A stretch of 64,000 nucleotides of DNA from a bacterium BMS3Abin02 (GCA_002897675.1 BDSU01000045.1:186991-250990); one strand, 5' to 3'; numbered from the stretch's first letter, positions 35,795 to 45,645 are shown. The notes: generated from the sequence alone by a model not told the origin. Translations and numbers: made by a program.

Positions 35795-36877
35795 ATGGGA
35801 CACGGTTCTTTTCGGTTGTTGCTGCTCGCACGAGGGTTGTTCACGAATCGTGACCACCCGGACCTGTGGTCATTGGCAGCCGAGGACGATCCGGAGCGGT
35901 TCGTCTGGCGTGTTCTGCCCCATGCAGCGAGGACTTTCGCGGCGAGCATCGTCATCCTGCCGCACGAGAAGGCCAGGGCGTCGGCTGTTGCGTACCTCTA
36001 CAGTCGCATCCTCGACACATACGAAGACCTGTATCCCGACGCCGAGCAGCGTGGCAAGCGCCTCGACGACTTCGCCCGCAGGTTCGAGTCGGGTCGGCTC
36101 ACCCGGCCGGCATCGATTCCGGACACGCTGGCTCGCGACGATCGGGATCGGCTCCATCTTCTCCTCGTCGATCGATGCGACCTCGTCGATGTCGTATATC
36201 GCAGCCTCGCCGTCGATGTACAGCAGTCGATTGCCGATCTCGTCCGATCGATGGCGGACGGGATGGTGTGGTCGACGGACCGCTTTGCATGCCAGGGCGG
36301 TGTCCTGAACAACGGTGAACAGGTGACCCACTACTGCCGGAACGTGATCGGTAACCCTGTCCTGTTTGCCTTGGGGTTGATCAGCGGCAAGGTACCGACA
36401 CCGGCCGCGGAACGGGATGCGTTTGCGGTGGGGGAGATGATCCAACTGGCCAATATCACCAGGGACGTTGAGAAGGACCTCGCGAGAGGGATCGGTTATC
36501 ACCCTGCGCTCAAACCGTATCTGGGCAATGTGGGCGACGCGACGAAGATCCGAGAGACGATCCAGCGTGTGCGTGATGAGCTGGTCGCTCGTGCAATGAG
36601 TCTCGTTCCCGCCTATCGGAGGCTGCTCGCAGGTTTCGAGCAGGCGGTCGCGGTGCGTACGGCGGCGGTGCTCATGCTGGGGTTCACGGAGCTGCACTAC
36701 CGCGGCTGCGTCGCGCGGTCCGGTCGAGAGCCGTGGCCGGGGCCGAGTGGCTCATTCCAGGTTGTGTTGCGGGCTATCCCGTCACTGCTGTCGGTGCGTT
36801 GGGCACGGCACACGATCGAGCGGATCGAGACCGAGTTCCTCCGGGCCGCCGCGCTGCTGCAGAGCAGGCCCGTCTGA
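35795..36877 (+). CDS. Squalene/phytoene synthase family protein
   Basis: This 360-aa trans-isoprenyl diphosphate synthase condenses two C15 or C20 diphosphates head to head. The first Asp-rich motif is SRILDTYEDLYPD at about residues 69-81, and the second lies in ANITRDVEKDLARG at about 222-235. HYCRNVIGNPVLFALGLI is also typical. The start ATG 35795 follows TTGAGGTGG. No carotenoid or hopanoid genes adjoin it, so squalene and phytoene production cannot be separated. Confidence 0.88.
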   Translation: MGHGSFRLLLLARGLFTNRDHPDLWSLAAEDDPERFVWRVLPHAARTFAASIVILPHEKARASAVAYLYSRILDTYEDLYPDAEQRGKRLDDFARRFESGRLTRPASIPDTLARDDRDRLHLLLVDRCDLVDVVYRSLAVDVQQSIADLVRSMADGMVWSTDRFACQGGVLNNGEQVTHYCRNVIGNPVLFALGLISGKVPTPAAERDAFAVGEMIQLANITRDVEKDLARGIGYHPALKPYLGNVGDATKIRETIQRVRDELVARAMSLVPAYRRLLAGFEQAVAVRTAAVLMLGFTELHYRGCVARSGREPWPGPSGSFQVVLRAIPSLLSVRWARHTIERIETEFLRAAALLQSRPV

Positions 36878-36898
36878 GATCGGCACCACATTCATTTG

Positions 36899-36945
36899 AA
36901 CCCAGGGCTCGTAGTGACCCTGGGGACCACTACGAGCCCAGGGTT
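36899..36945. terminator. Palindromic element copy C
   Basis: Arms AACCCAGGGCTCGTAGTG (36899-36916) and CACTACGAGCCCAGGGTT (36928-36945) pair over 18 bp with the same A/A mismatch as copy A and an 11-base loop. This is the only copy between genes in tandem (synthase end, dehydrogenase start). Confidence 0.75.
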
Positions 36946-36974
36946 CAGCGGTTCAGGTCGCTACCGTGATGCCC

Positions 36975-38036
36975 ATGCGAGGGTTGACGCTCGACGGCGT
37001 GGAAACGATCACGTTTCGAGACGACCTGCCCGATCCGCGACTCGAGGCGGATACGGACGCGATCGTCGCCGTTCGCCGAGCGGGGCTGTGCGGCTCGGAC
37101 CTGCATCCGTACCTGGGACGAGAGAGCGTTCGCTTCGGTGTGATTCCCGGTCATGAGGTCGTCGGCGAAGTCACGGAGATAGGCGGTGTCGTCTCCCGCT
37201 TTTCGGTCGGCCGGCGGGTCATCGTGCCGTTCACGACGAGTTGTGGCGAATGTGACCCTTGCCGGAGTGGGTTGAGCGCACGATGTGTCCGCGGGGACCT
37301 GTTCGGGTACGGGGATCCGGAGGACCCGTCGAAATCTGCGTTGCAGGGAGGCCAGGCCGAACTCCTTCGGGTCCCGCTCGCCGAAGGCACTCTCGTTGCG
37401 GTCCCCGAAGGGATCTCGGACGAGGCGGCGTTGCTGCTCAGTGACAACTTCCCGACGGGTTGGCATGCGGCACGCCGGGCCGCCGTGCGTCCCGGAAGAG
37501 CGGTCGCCGTTGTCGGGCTGGGTTCGGTGGGCCTCAGCGCCGTCGCCGCGGCGAAGACGATGGGCGCGGACCCCGTCCTGGCGGTCGACCCGGTCGAAGA
37601 TCGGAGAAACCGCGCCGAACGACTTGGGGCCCGTGCCGCGCACCCGCGAGACGCCGAGAGCGTTGCGGACCTGATGACCGAGGGCGGGTTCGTTTCGGTG
37701 ATCGAAGCCGCCGGTGCGCTCTCGGCGCAAGGACTGGCGTTTCGCCTCCTGCGGCCAGGCGGGACCCTGTCGACCATCGCCGTGCAAACAGCCGATCGGT
37801 TCGCGTTCACCCCGGTGGACGTCTACGACCGCAACGCAACGATCCGAGCAGGCCGTGCGCCCGTCAGGTCGGTGCTCGAGCGGCTTCTCCCACTCGTGGT
37901 AGCTGGAAGGGTGAAGATGCCGACCGACGTCATTGTCACCCACCCTGCGGTGCCGATCGAACAAGGGCCGGACACGTACCGACGGTTTGCGGCTCGCGAG
38001 CCGGGTCTCGTGAAGGTCTCTTTCTCGTTCTCGTGA
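36975..38036 (+). CDS. Zinc-dependent alcohol dehydrogenase (MDR family)
   Basis: This 353-aa medium-chain dehydrogenase has catalytic zinc ligands Cys and His in AGLCGSDLHPYLG and VIPGHEVVGEV. The structural zinc cysteines are in SCGECDPCRSGLSARC. The NAD(P) Rossmann site VAVVGLGSVGLSAVAAAK is at about residues 176-193. ATG 36975 is chosen among nearby starts (GTG 36966, ATG 36969). Its last codons and stop form the left arm of a hairpin shared with the typA end. Substrate unknown. Confidence 0.88.
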   Translation: MRGLTLDGVETITFRDDLPDPRLEADTDAIVAVRRAGLCGSDLHPYLGRESVRFGVIPGHEVVGEVTEIGGVVSRFSVGRRVIVPFTTSCGECDPCRSGLSARCVRGDLFGYGDPEDPSKSALQGGQAELLRVPLAEGTLVAVPEGISDEAALLLSDNFPTGWHAARRAAVRPGRAVAVVGLGSVGLSAVAAAKTMGADPVLAVDPVEDRRNRAERLGARAAHPRDAESVADLMTEGGFVSVIEAAGALSAQGLAFRLLRPGGTLSTIAVQTADRFAFTPVDVYDRNATIRAGRAPVRSVLERLLPLVVAGRVKMPTDVIVTHPAVPIEQGPDTYRRFAAREPGLVKVSFSFS

Positions 38037-38076
38037 CGCTTGGTGCGGTTAGACCAAACGAAACGTCACGAGAACG
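38026..38076. terminator. Perfect hairpin joining two convergent stop codons
   Basis: CGTTCTCGTGACG (38026-38038) and CGTCACGAGAACG (38064-38076) are exact complements. The inner TTGGT/ACCAA (38040-38057) extends the stem. The left arm contains the TGA of the dehydrogenase and the right arm contains the TGA of typA on the other strand. It is probably a shared two-way terminator. Confidence 0.75.
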
Positions 38077-39883
38077 ATGCGCGCTTGCGGTCGCTGGCGG
38101 CCAGGAGCCGTTTGCGGACCCGGATCGCGTTCGGAGTGACCTCGACCAGCTCATCGTCGGCGATCCACTCGATGGCCAGCTCGAGGGTGAGCCTTCGGGG
38201 AGGCTTCAGCCTGATCGCCTCGTCCGACGCGTGCGTGCGGATGTTGGTCAGCTGCTTGGGCTTGGTGGGGTTGCAGGGCAGGTCCGCCGGCCTCGAGTTC
38301 TCCCCGATCACCATCCCCTCGTACACCTGCTCACCCGAACCGATGAACAGGTGGCCGCGCTTCTGGAGGTTGTCCAGGGCGTATCCGGTCGAGCTGCCGG
38401 TCCGATCCGAGATCATCGCTCCCCCTTGACGATGAGGGAGCTCTCCGGCCCACGGCGCCCAGCCGGCGTGCTGCTGATGGACGAGGGCGGTGCCGCGGGT
38501 GGCGGTCATGAGCAGCGACCGCAACCCGATGAGCCCACGCGACGGGGCCGAGACGGTGACGATCGTGCGACCTGTTTCTCCCGGTTCCAGGCCGATGATC
38601 GTGCCCTTGCGGGGGGCGACGGCCTGCGTGACGGTCCCGACGTGCTCGTCCGGAACGTCGATCGTCGCCTGCTCGATCGGCTCGTGCGTCACACCGTCGA
38701 TCTCACGTGTGATCGCTTCGGGTCGGCTCACCTGGAGTTCGAAACCTTCTCTGCGCATCGTCTCGATGAGCACGGCGAGCTGAAGCTCGCCCCGCCCCGC
38801 CACTTCGATGACTTCCGGAGAAGCCGTCTGCCCGATCCGGATGGACACATTGCCGAGGACCTCACGTTCCAGGCGATCGCGGATCTGTCGTGACGTGAGG
38901 AAGCGGCCGTCGGTCCCCGCGAGCGGGGACGTGTTGACACCGAAGGTCATTCTCAGAACGGGTTCGTCCACCTTCAGACGCGGGAGCGGGTGCGGGTCGG
39001 CAACATCGGCGAGCGTGTCTCCGATCTCGACGTCCGGGAATCCTGCAACGACGAACAGGTCCCCTGCGACTCGCTCGTCGACATCGATGCGTCCGAGCCC
39101 CTCGAATCCCATGAGTTGCGTGAGTCGTCGTCGCAGAGGGGTGCCCTCGGCTCGGCAGAGCGCTACAAGTTCTCCGCTTTTCAGTGTTCCCTGGACGACC
39201 CTTCCGATCGCGAGCCGCCCCAGGTAGTCGGAGGCGTCGAGGTTCGTGACGAGCGCCTGGAGTGTGCCCGACGGGTCGCCCGCGGCCGGCGGGATCGTCT
39301 CGACGACGGCATCGAGAAGCGCAGAGAGGTCGGCGTCGGCGTCGGGTATCCCGATGCCGGCCATGGCGCGCCCCTGGCGGGCGATGGACGAGATGATCGG
39401 AAACTCGATGTGATCGTCGGACGCGTCGAGGTCGAAGAACAGCTCATAGACTTCGTTGACGACCTCCTCCAGCCTGGCATCGGCTCGATCCACCTTGTTG
39501 ATCACGACAACTGCCGGCAGGTGACGTGCGAGTGCCTTGGAGAGCACGTAGCGGGTCTGCGGCATCGGTCCCTCGGCGGCGTCCACCAACAGCAGTACTC
39601 CGTCGACGAGTGCCAGTGCCCGTTCCACTTCGCCACCGAAGTCGGCGTGCCCAGGAGTATCGACCAGGTTGATTCGCGTCCCCTTCCATTCGACGGACGC
39701 GGCTTTGGCGAGGATCGTGATGCCGCGCTCTCGCTCCTGATCGCTGGAATCCAAGATGCGATCGACGTGTTCGTGGTGCGAGGAGAACACACCGGTCGCG
39801 GACAGCATCGCGTCGACCAGGGTGGTCTTGCCATGGTCGACGTGCGCGATCAACGCAACATTGCGGAAAGGGGAGTCCGACAT
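38066..39883 (-). CDS. typA: Ribosome-associated GTPase TypA/BipA
   Basis: This 605-aa translational GTPase has the G1 loop [15 protein letters not shown] at about residues 14-28. [21 protein letters not shown] is the G3 region and INKVDRADA the G4 region. Beta-barrel, EF-G III/V-like and BipA C-terminal domains follow ([40 protein letters not shown]). It acts on 50S assembly under stress or cold. Length matches the family. It ends in the shared hairpin at 38026-38076. Confidence 0.96.
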   Translation of the reverse strand: MSDSPFRNVALIAHVDHGKTTLVDAMLSATGVFSSHHEHVDRILDSSDQERERGITILAKAASVEWKGTRINLVDTPGHADFGGEVERALALVDGVLLLVDAAEGPMPQTRYVLSKALARHLPAVVVINKVDRADARLEEVVNEVYELFFDLDASDDHIEFPIISSIARQGRAMAGIGIPDADADLSALLDAVVETIPPAAGDPSGTLQALVTNLDASDYLGRLAIGRVVQGTLKSGELVALCRAEGTPLRRRLTQLMGFEGLGRIDVDERVAGDLFVVAGFPDVEIGDTLADVADPHPLPRLKVDEPVLRMTFGVNTSPLAGTDGRFLTSRQIRDRLEREVLGNVSIRIGQTASPEVIEVAGRGELQLAVLIETMRREGFELQVSRPEAITREIDGVTHEPIEQATIDVPDEHVGTVTQAVAPRKGTIIGLEPGETGRTIVTVSAPSRGLIGLRSLLMTATRGTALVHQQHAGWAPWAGELPHRQGGAMISDRTGSSTGYALDNLQKRGHLFIGSGEQVYEGMVIGENSRPADLPCNPTKPKQLTNIRTHASDEAIRLKPPRRLTLELAIEWIADDELVEVTPNAIRVRKRLLAASDRKRASFS

Positions 39884-39999
39884 GAGGCCTGCGATGGTAA
39901 CGGATGTGGCGGCCTGCGAAGTCGGGGCAGGAAAACGCCAACCTGGAGACGCCGTGGCGATCCGGTTGGTACTGTGTCGTGAAAGTGGAGGTGAGGCCA

Positions 40000-41241
40000 G
40001 TGGCCGAGGCGACGAGCGTCAGACTGTACGGGTATCGGTGGGTCGTCCTCGGCGTGTTCTCACTCATCAATGCGCTGGTGCAGATGAACTGGATCACGTT
40101 CGCGGCGGTGACAGGTGACGCAGCGGCCTACTACCGGGTTTCCGAGCTGGAGATCGGCCTGCTGTCCATGGTCTTCATGATCGTGTTCATCATCATGTCG
40201 ATCCCCGCGTCCTACGTCATCGACACGTACGGCATTCGGATCGGTATCGGGATCGGCGCCGTCCTCACCGGCGTGTTCGGGTTGACTCGCGGGATCTGGG
40301 CGTCCGACTACACGCTCGTGCTCATTTCCCAGATCGGACTTGCGGTCGGCCAGCCGTTCGTGATGAACGCCATCACCAAGGTCGGTGCTCGCTGGTTCCC
40401 GATCGCCGAGCGTGCCACGGCCGCTGCGTTCCCTTCTCTCGCACAGTTCATCGGGATCATCGTCGCGATGGCGGCTACGCCGTATCTGGTCTCGAGTTTC
40501 GCAATGTCGGGGATGTTGATGGGATATGGGGTCGTATCGATGGTCGGTGCGGTCGTCGCGCTCGCCTTCATTCGCGAGAGGCCGCCCACCGCGCCGAGTG
40601 AGGCCGACCAGATGGAGCGCTTCAAGGTATTCGAGGGTCTTCGACACATCCTCAAACAGAAGGACATGTTGATCCTGCTGTTGCTGTTCTTCGTCGGCTT
40701 GGGGATGTTCAACGCGATCAGTACCTGGATCGAACAGATCGTAAGTCCCAGGGGGTTCGGCCCGGAGCAGGCCGGCATGATCGGCGCGGTGATGGTGATC
40801 GGCGGAATCTTCGGTGCGGGAATCCTGTCGGTGTTGTCGGATCGGTCGCGGCGGCGTAAGCCGTTCCTCGTCGTCGCCGTCGCCGGCATGGCCCCCGGTC
40901 TCGTGGGTCTGGCGTTCGCCGCCAGCTACCCGCTGCTGCTCGTTTCGAGTTTCGTGTTCGGGTTCTTCATGATGAGCGCTTACCCGGTTGGGTTCCAGTA
41001 CAGCGCCGAGATCAGCTACCCGGCGCCGGAGTCGACGTCGCAGGGGATCATCTTGATGGCCGGGCAGATCTCCGGCATTCTGTTCATCCTCGGCATGGAT
41101 GCGTTCAAGTCGCAGGTGACCGGTTCCATGACAGGCTCGATGCTGGTGTTCATCGCTCTGACCACCATCGTCATCGTCCTGACGGGATTCCTCGACGAGT
41201 CGGCGATGATCCGCGCCGAGCGTGAGAAGGTGACGTCCTGA
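40000..41241 (+). CDS. Major facilitator superfamily transporter
   Basis: This 413-aa protein has about twelve membrane spans and starts LYGYRWVVLGVFSLINALVQ. The loop after span 2 (YVIDTYGIRIGIGIGAV) and the central cytoplasmic loop (FIRERPPTAPSEADQMERFK) fit MFS organisation. It resembles FLVCR-like carriers, but substrate is unknown. GTG 40000 follows GGAGGTGAG; codons upstream are noise. It diverges from typA, with 116 bp between starts. Confidence 0.85.
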   Translation: MAEATSVRLYGYRWVVLGVFSLINALVQMNWITFAAVTGDAAAYYRVSELEIGLLSMVFMIVFIIMSIPASYVIDTYGIRIGIGIGAVLTGVFGLTRGIWASDYTLVLISQIGLAVGQPFVMNAITKVGARWFPIAERATAAAFPSLAQFIGIIVAMAATPYLVSSFAMSGMLMGYGVVSMVGAVVALAFIRERPPTAPSEADQMERFKVFEGLRHILKQKDMLILLLLFFVGLGMFNAISTWIEQIVSPRGFGPEQAGMIGAVMVIGGIFGAGILSVLSDRSRRRKPFLVVAVAGMAPGLVGLAFAASYPLLLVSSFVFGFFMMSAYPVGFQYSAEISYPAPESTSQGIILMAGQISGILFILGMDAFKSQVTGSMTGSMLVFIALTTIVIVLTGFLDESAMIRAEREKVTS

Positions 41242-41298
41242 GTCGGGCCGTCCGGATGCGTGCCACGCATCACTCGGCGGTCTCCTAGGCTCCGTAGA

Positions 41299-42762
41299 GT
41301 GAAAGTCCTCGTCACGGGAGCGACCGGCTATATCGGCGGCCGTCTCGTGCCGCGTCTGCTCGAGCGCGGGTTCCAGGTCCGATGCATGACCCGTGATCCT
41401 GCACGGCTCACACTCGACCCCTGGAGGGATCAGGTAGAGGTCGTCGCAGCCGACGCCCTGGAGCCCGATACCCTGCGCGTCGCACTCAGCGGATGCAATG
41501 CGGCGTACTACCTGATCCACGGGATGGAGGCGTCGGAGGAATACGTCGAACTGGATCGCATCGCCGCGGAGAACTTCCGCGATGCCGCCGATGAGGCCGG
41601 ACTCGAGCGCATCATCTTCCTTGGCGGTCTGGGGTCCGACGATGACGAACTGTCGATGCATCTCAGGAGCCGGCACGAAGTGGGACGAATCCTGGCTTCC
41701 GGCTCGACACCCGTCACCGAATTCCGGGCGGCGGTCATCATCGGTTCAGGATCGATGTCGTTCGAGATGATCCGGCACCTGACCGAGGTGCTCCCGGTGA
41801 TGATGCGCCCGAAATGGATTTGTACGCGCTGTCAGCCGATCGCGGTGCGCAACGTCCTCGAAATCCTGATGGATGCCCTGGACTTCGTGGGGTCCGGCAG
41901 CCGCATCTACGAGATCGGCGGTCCGGACGTGCTCACGTACGAGGAGATGATGCAGACGTACGCCGAGGTCGCGGGGCTTCCGAGACGAAGGGTCATTCCG
42001 CTACCGCTGTTCAGTTCTCGCCTGTCGCCGCTGTTGGTCGGACTCGTGACGCCGCTACCGGTTGCCACTGCGCGCCCCCTCATCGAAAGCCTGCTGAACG
42101 ATGTCGTCGTCACCAGAGAATCACCGCCCGGCTACCAACCTGCAGATTTGCTCACCTACCGTGAGGCGGTGTGGAGGGCGATGGCCAGGATCCTGCAGTT
42201 CGAGGTCGAGACCCGCTGGTCGGATGCGTTGACAAAGCCGGCACAACCGCTGCCCGGCGATCCCGTGTGGTCGGGGGCGGCGATGGAGCTGGACCGGCGC
42301 GCGGCGACCTCGTCCGCGCCGGCCGACGATGTGTTCTGGGCGGTGTCCAGGATCGGCGGCGACGTCGGTTACTACACGATGAACTGGGCGTGGCGGTTCC
42401 GAGGCCTCTTCGACCGGCTGATCGGAGGCGTGGGGCTTCGAAGGGGGAGGAGACATCCCGAGGAGTTGCGGCCCGGCGAGGCGCTCGACTTCTTCAGGGT
42501 TGTCATCATCGATCCGGAGCAGCGTCACCTCCTGTTGAGGGCCGAGATGAAGGTACCCGGCACCGCCTGGCTGGAATGGACGGTTGAACCCACGGACGAA
42601 GGCTCTCGGCTGACACAGATCGCCCGGTTCGTTCCAAGAGGCGTTGTGGGAAGGCTGTACTGGTGGGCGATGCTGCCGTTTCACGCACCGATCTTTCGCA
42701 GGATGGCCCGACGTATCACCCGGGTGGCCGAGCAGCGGGAATCCCTGCAGGTCGGGCAGTGA
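41299..42762 (+). CDS. NmrA/atypical SDR fused to DUF2867-type domain
   Basis: This 487-aa two-domain protein has an N-terminal NAD(P)-binding domain (KVLVTGATGYIGGRLVPRLL, residues about 2-21; IIFLGGLGSDDDELSMHLRS later) of the atypical NmrA/complex I assembly type. From about residue 330, a SRPBCC-like DUF2867 domain follows (DDVFWAVSRIGGDVGYYTMN, HLLLRAEMKVPGTAWLEWTV). The combination is a known fused family of unknown activity. GTG 41299 starts 57 bp after the MFS stop and may be co-transcribed. Confidence 0.85.
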   Translation: MKVLVTGATGYIGGRLVPRLLERGFQVRCMTRDPARLTLDPWRDQVEVVAADALEPDTLRVALSGCNAAYYLIHGMEASEEYVELDRIAAENFRDAADEAGLERIIFLGGLGSDDDELSMHLRSRHEVGRILASGSTPVTEFRAAVIIGSGSMSFEMIRHLTEVLPVMMRPKWICTRCQPIAVRNVLEILMDALDFVGSGSRIYEIGGPDVLTYEEMMQTYAEVAGLPRRRVIPLPLFSSRLSPLLVGLVTPLPVATARPLIESLLNDVVVTRESPPGYQPADLLTYREAVWRAMARILQFEVETRWSDALTKPAQPLPGDPVWSGAAMELDRRAATSSAPADDVFWAVSRIGGDVGYYTMNWAWRFRGLFDRLIGGVGLRRGRRHPEELRPGEALDFFRVVIIDPEQRHLLLRAEMKVPGTAWLEWTVEPTDEGSRLTQIARFVPRGVVGRLYWWAMLPFHAPIFRRMARRITRVAEQRESLQVGQ

Positions 42763-42785
42763 CCCGGCGCGAGTAGGTTGAGGCC

Positions 42786-43814
42786 ATGCCTAGACACAGT
42801 TTCTCCCCATGCGAGGGCACGAGGGTCGGGTTCACGATCGACTCGCGCGCACTGCGCGACAACCTCCTCGGCGATCCGGTGGAGCGCCGGGTTGCCGTCT
42901 ACCTGCCGCAAGGATATGCGTCGTCCGACGAGGAGTATCCGGTGTTTGTCGACCTCGTCGGGTTCACCGGCAGCGGCCTCGCCCATTTCAACTGGCGACC
43001 GTTCGGTGAGAGTGTGCCGCAGCGTCTCGACCGCCTCGTCGCCGAGGGCAGGATGGGACCCGTGGTGGCCGTCTTCCCCGACTGTTTCACCTCGCTCGGC
43101 GGTAACCAGTACATCAACTCGGCGGCGATGGGCAACTGGGAGGACTTCCTCATCGACGAGATGCTCCCCGAGGTCGAGCGCAGATTCCGGGTGCGCAAGG
43201 GCCGGGAGCATCGTGCCGTGTTCGGCAAGTCGAGCGGCGGGTACGGGGCGATCGTTCACGGTCTGCGACATGCCGACGCGTGGGGCGCGGTGGCCTGTCA
43301 CTCCGGCGACATGGGCTTCGCCATGTGCTACTCGGGCGACTTTCCGAAGCTGCTGGACACGCTCGCCGGACACGACCGTGACATCGCCAAACTGCTGGCA
43401 CACTACGAGATGAAAGAGAAGCTCACCGCCGACGACATGCACATGCTCATGGTGCTGGCCATGGCGGCCAGTTACGATCCGGACCCCGACGGCCCGAAGG
43501 GGATTCGCCTGCCGGTCGACCTCTATACAGGCGAGTTGGATCCGGAGCGCTGGGCCGGCTGGATGCGCCACGATCCGGTCGAGCTGGTCAAGTCGCCCGA
43601 ATGTCAGGAGAACCTGCGCTCGCTTCGCGGCCTCTACATCGATTGCGGTGCCAAGGATCAGTACTCCCTCGTGTACGGGGCGCGGGCGTTCGTGAAGGCA
43701 TTGCAGGAGGCGGGCATCGAGCACCGCTACGAGGAGTTCGACGACGACCACACGGCCGTCGACTACCGCCAGGACGTGTCGTTCCCTTACCTGTACCACG
43801 CCCTCACCGCGTAG
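42786..43814 (+). CDS. Esterase D-like alpha/beta hydrolase
   Basis: This 342-aa cytoplasmic hydrolase of the putative esterase (PF00756-like) family has the nucleophile elbow AVFGKSSGGYGAIVHGL at about residues 146-162. The Asp lies in DLYTGELDPERW or CGAKDQYS, and His in YEEFDDDHTAVDYR. No signal peptide is seen. Substrates could be acyl-CoA, S-formylglutathione-like or carbohydrate esters. It begins 23 bp after the previous stop, so it is probably in one operon with it. Palindrome copy D begins six bases after its stop. Confidence 0.85.
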   Translation: MPRHSFSPCEGTRVGFTIDSRALRDNLLGDPVERRVAVYLPQGYASSDEEYPVFVDLVGFTGSGLAHFNWRPFGESVPQRLDRLVAEGRMGPVVAVFPDCFTSLGGNQYINSAAMGNWEDFLIDEMLPEVERRFRVRKGREHRAVFGKSSGGYGAIVHGLRHADAWGAVACHSGDMGFAMCYSGDFPKLLDTLAGHDRDIAKLLAHYEMKEKLTADDMHMLMVLAMAASYDPDPDGPKGIRLPVDLYTGELDPERWAGWMRHDPVELVKSPECQENLRSLRGLYIDCGAKDQYSLVYGARAFVKALQEAGIEHRYEEFDDDHTAVDYRQDVSFPYLYHALTA

Positions 43815-43819
43815 CTGCG

Positions 43820-43866
43820 AACCCAGGGCTCAGGGATGCGCATAGGGTGTCTACGAGCCCTGGGTT
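43820..43866. terminator. Palindromic element copy D (convergent gene ends)
   Basis: Arms AACCCAGGGCTC (43820-43831) and GAGCCCTGGGTT (43855-43866) are perfect over 12 bp. The left inner part resembles copy A and the right resembles copies C and E, as in copy B. It lies between the convergent esterase and aconitase X genes. Confidence 0.7.
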
Positions 43867-43952
43867 CGGGAGTGTTGAGGGATCGCACGCCCGCGCCTTG
43901 CCCTCCCGGTGCTCAGGACCGGAATGTGCAGTTCCTCCACGGTCGACCCGGC

Positions 43953-44381
43953 TCAGATCTCGATGGCGATCCCGCCGTCGCTGTCAATCACTGCCGAAGA
44001 GGCTGACGCGATTCGGCCGAACGTCGGCTCGTCGACGACCAGCACGGGCACGACGATGCCGTAGAGCTCGTCGGCTACCAGGGCGCCGATCACGATGATC
44101 TCGTCGAGTTCCAGGAGCACGATTGCAGCCGGTGAGGTTCCGAGCCGAATGGCCTCCGCGAGCACCGAGCTGGCCGAGCTCGACCCCCGTCCGGCCCGCA
44201 TGACCAGAATCGTTCCGGCGACGCACTGCCCGATCTGGGGGTGGTGATGGTCGATGATCCGGCCGGTCTCGGAGTCGAGCCCGCCCCAGAAGCTGAGCGG
44301 CTCGTCAAGCGCCATCACCGGGCCGGCAGCACTGCCCGCCACCAGAACCCGCTTCGGCGTGTGCCTCTCGATGTCAGGCAT
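43953..44381 (-). CDS. Aconitase X small (swivel) subunit, DUF126
   Basis: This 142-aa swivel subunit of a two-polypeptide aconitase X enzyme contains VLVAGSAAGPVMALDEPLSF and GRIIDHHHPQIGQCVAGTIL, followed by the conserved RAGRGSSSASSVLAEAI, whose Ser contributes to the active site. It overlaps the large-subunit gene by eight bases. Together they would dehydrate cis-3-hydroxy-L-proline or phosphomevalonate, depending on specificity. Confidence 0.9.
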   Translation of the reverse strand: MPDIERHTPKRVLVAGSAAGPVMALDEPLSFWGGLDSETGRIIDHHHPQIGQCVAGTILVMRAGRGSSSASSVLAEAIRLGTSPAAIVLLELDEIIVIGALVADELYGIVVPVLVVDEPTFGRIASASSAVIDSDGGIAIEI

Positions 44382-45645
44382 CGGCCCACATCGCTTCGTC
44401 GCGCACCAGCCGCCCGGTGACCGCCGTGGCCACGCAGTCCTCGACGCTGCCGAACACGACGTCGACGCCGATGTTGCCCGGCGCGTAGTAGGCCCACTTG
44501 GCCGAGTCGGTCATCGCTGCCCCGTCGACCTCGGCGAGGATCGGTGTGATGTAGGTGCACGTGTCGGTGAGGATCTGCACCCCGGCGTCCCGGAGCGTGT
44601 CGGCCCAGCCACGCGATTCGATCTTGGTGAGCACCTCGCGGCCGGTCGAGGCGAAGAACTGCACTCCGGGTGCCACCCGCTGCGAGCCGATCAGCTCCAC
44701 AAGCCGGGCGAACTCGCTCATCGAGTAGTGAGGCGTGCCGACACAGACCGCGCCGACCCGGCCTGTGGTGGTGCCGGTTGTGAGCTGGTCCCGCGCTGCC
44801 CGTAGGTCCGCGGGCGTCACCACGACGGTCTCGGTCGCGGGCCGACCTGCGAGGGCATCGTCGAGAGTCGCTGCTTCGGGCGTGGAACCCACGGCGTGGA
44901 ACATGGCAACCGATCCTGAAGATGCGGCGGCCGCCCCGAGCGCCTTCAGGCGATCTTCGTCGAGCCTCGTCGGAAGGCCGTCGATCACCGGAACCAGGTT
45001 GGCTGTGCGAGCCCCGATCAGGTGGCCGAGCACCGGATAGAGCACGTCGAGGTCGAGCAGGCGATCGGACACGCCCTCCAATCGGAACACCACCTGGCCG
45101 CGCCGGTTGGCGTCGAGATGAAGCCCGGCGGCCGGTGCGCGGCCGGTGATTGCTGCGCAGATGTCGATGAAGTCGCCGTATCGGTCGGTGCGGGCACCGA
45201 GCACCGAGTTGGCGAAGACGATGGCGTTGGACTCGGCCCAGGCGACGTGTTCCCCGAACCCCGGACGCTGCTCGAGTTGATACGGAGCGCAGGTCCATGT
45301 GGGACGGCACCCCATCTCCTCGTAACGTTCGGCGAGGCGGCGGGCCAGCCGAGCGGTTTCGGGGTCACCCCGGTAGAGGTCGGGGTGACGCAGGTCGAGC
45401 GATGACACGTTGAGTGTGGTCGGCACTTTCACCGTCGCGCCTGCATCGACGAGCCGCTCGGCAAAATCGAGTCCTGACCGGCCGTGGTAGAGGCACGAAT
45501 CGATGTGGGCGCCCGTGATGTCGAGGAGGTGTTCGGCTTCGATTGCCTCGGCCACCCGGACGATCAGTAGCATCGACAGCCGGTACGCCGGGCCGAGATC
45601 GCCGTTGAGAGAGGCGCGGTCGGAGTCGTCGAGAACGAGGGCCAC
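44374..45645 (-). CDS. Aconitase X catalytic (large) subunit
   Basis: This 423-aa large subunit carries Fe-S ligands that fit the family: Cys in GCRPTWTCAPYQ and in DTCTYITP, plus VCVGTPHYSMSEF. HIDSCLYHGRSGLDFAERLV near the N-terminus is also diagnostic. GTG 45645 is the probable start; ribosome site weak. Bacterial two-subunit aconitase X proteins are often cis-3-hydroxyproline dehydratases, and archaeal ones phosphomevalonate dehydratases. No proline racemase or mevalonate gene is in the window to decide. The stop codon of a decayed reading frame lies just upstream. Confidence 0.88.
   Translation of the reverse strand: MALVLDDSDRASLNGDLGPAYRLSMLLIVRVAEAIEAEHLLDITGAHIDSCLYHGRSGLDFAERLVDAGATVKVPTTLNVSSLDLRHPDLYRGDPETARLARRLAERYEEMGCRPTWTCAPYQLEQRPGFGEHVAWAESNAIVFANSVLGARTDRYGDFIDICAAITGRAPAAGLHLDANRRGQVVFRLEGVSDRLLDLDVLYPVLGHLIGARTANLVPVIDGLPTRLDEDRLKALGAAAASSGSVAMFHAVGSTPEAATLDDALAGRPATETVVVTPADLRAARDQLTTGTTTGRVGAVCVGTPHYSMSEFARLVELIGSQRVAPGVQFFASTGREVLTKIESRGWADTLRDAGVQILTDTCTYITPILAEVDGAAMTDSAKWAYYAPGNIGVDVVFGSVEDCVATAVTGRLVRDEAMWADA

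Noticed and set aside
40060..41676. 538-codon minus frame opposite the MFS gene
   Set aside because: Polar, His/Asp/Arg-rich complement of a hydrophobic membrane gene; a well-known artefact.
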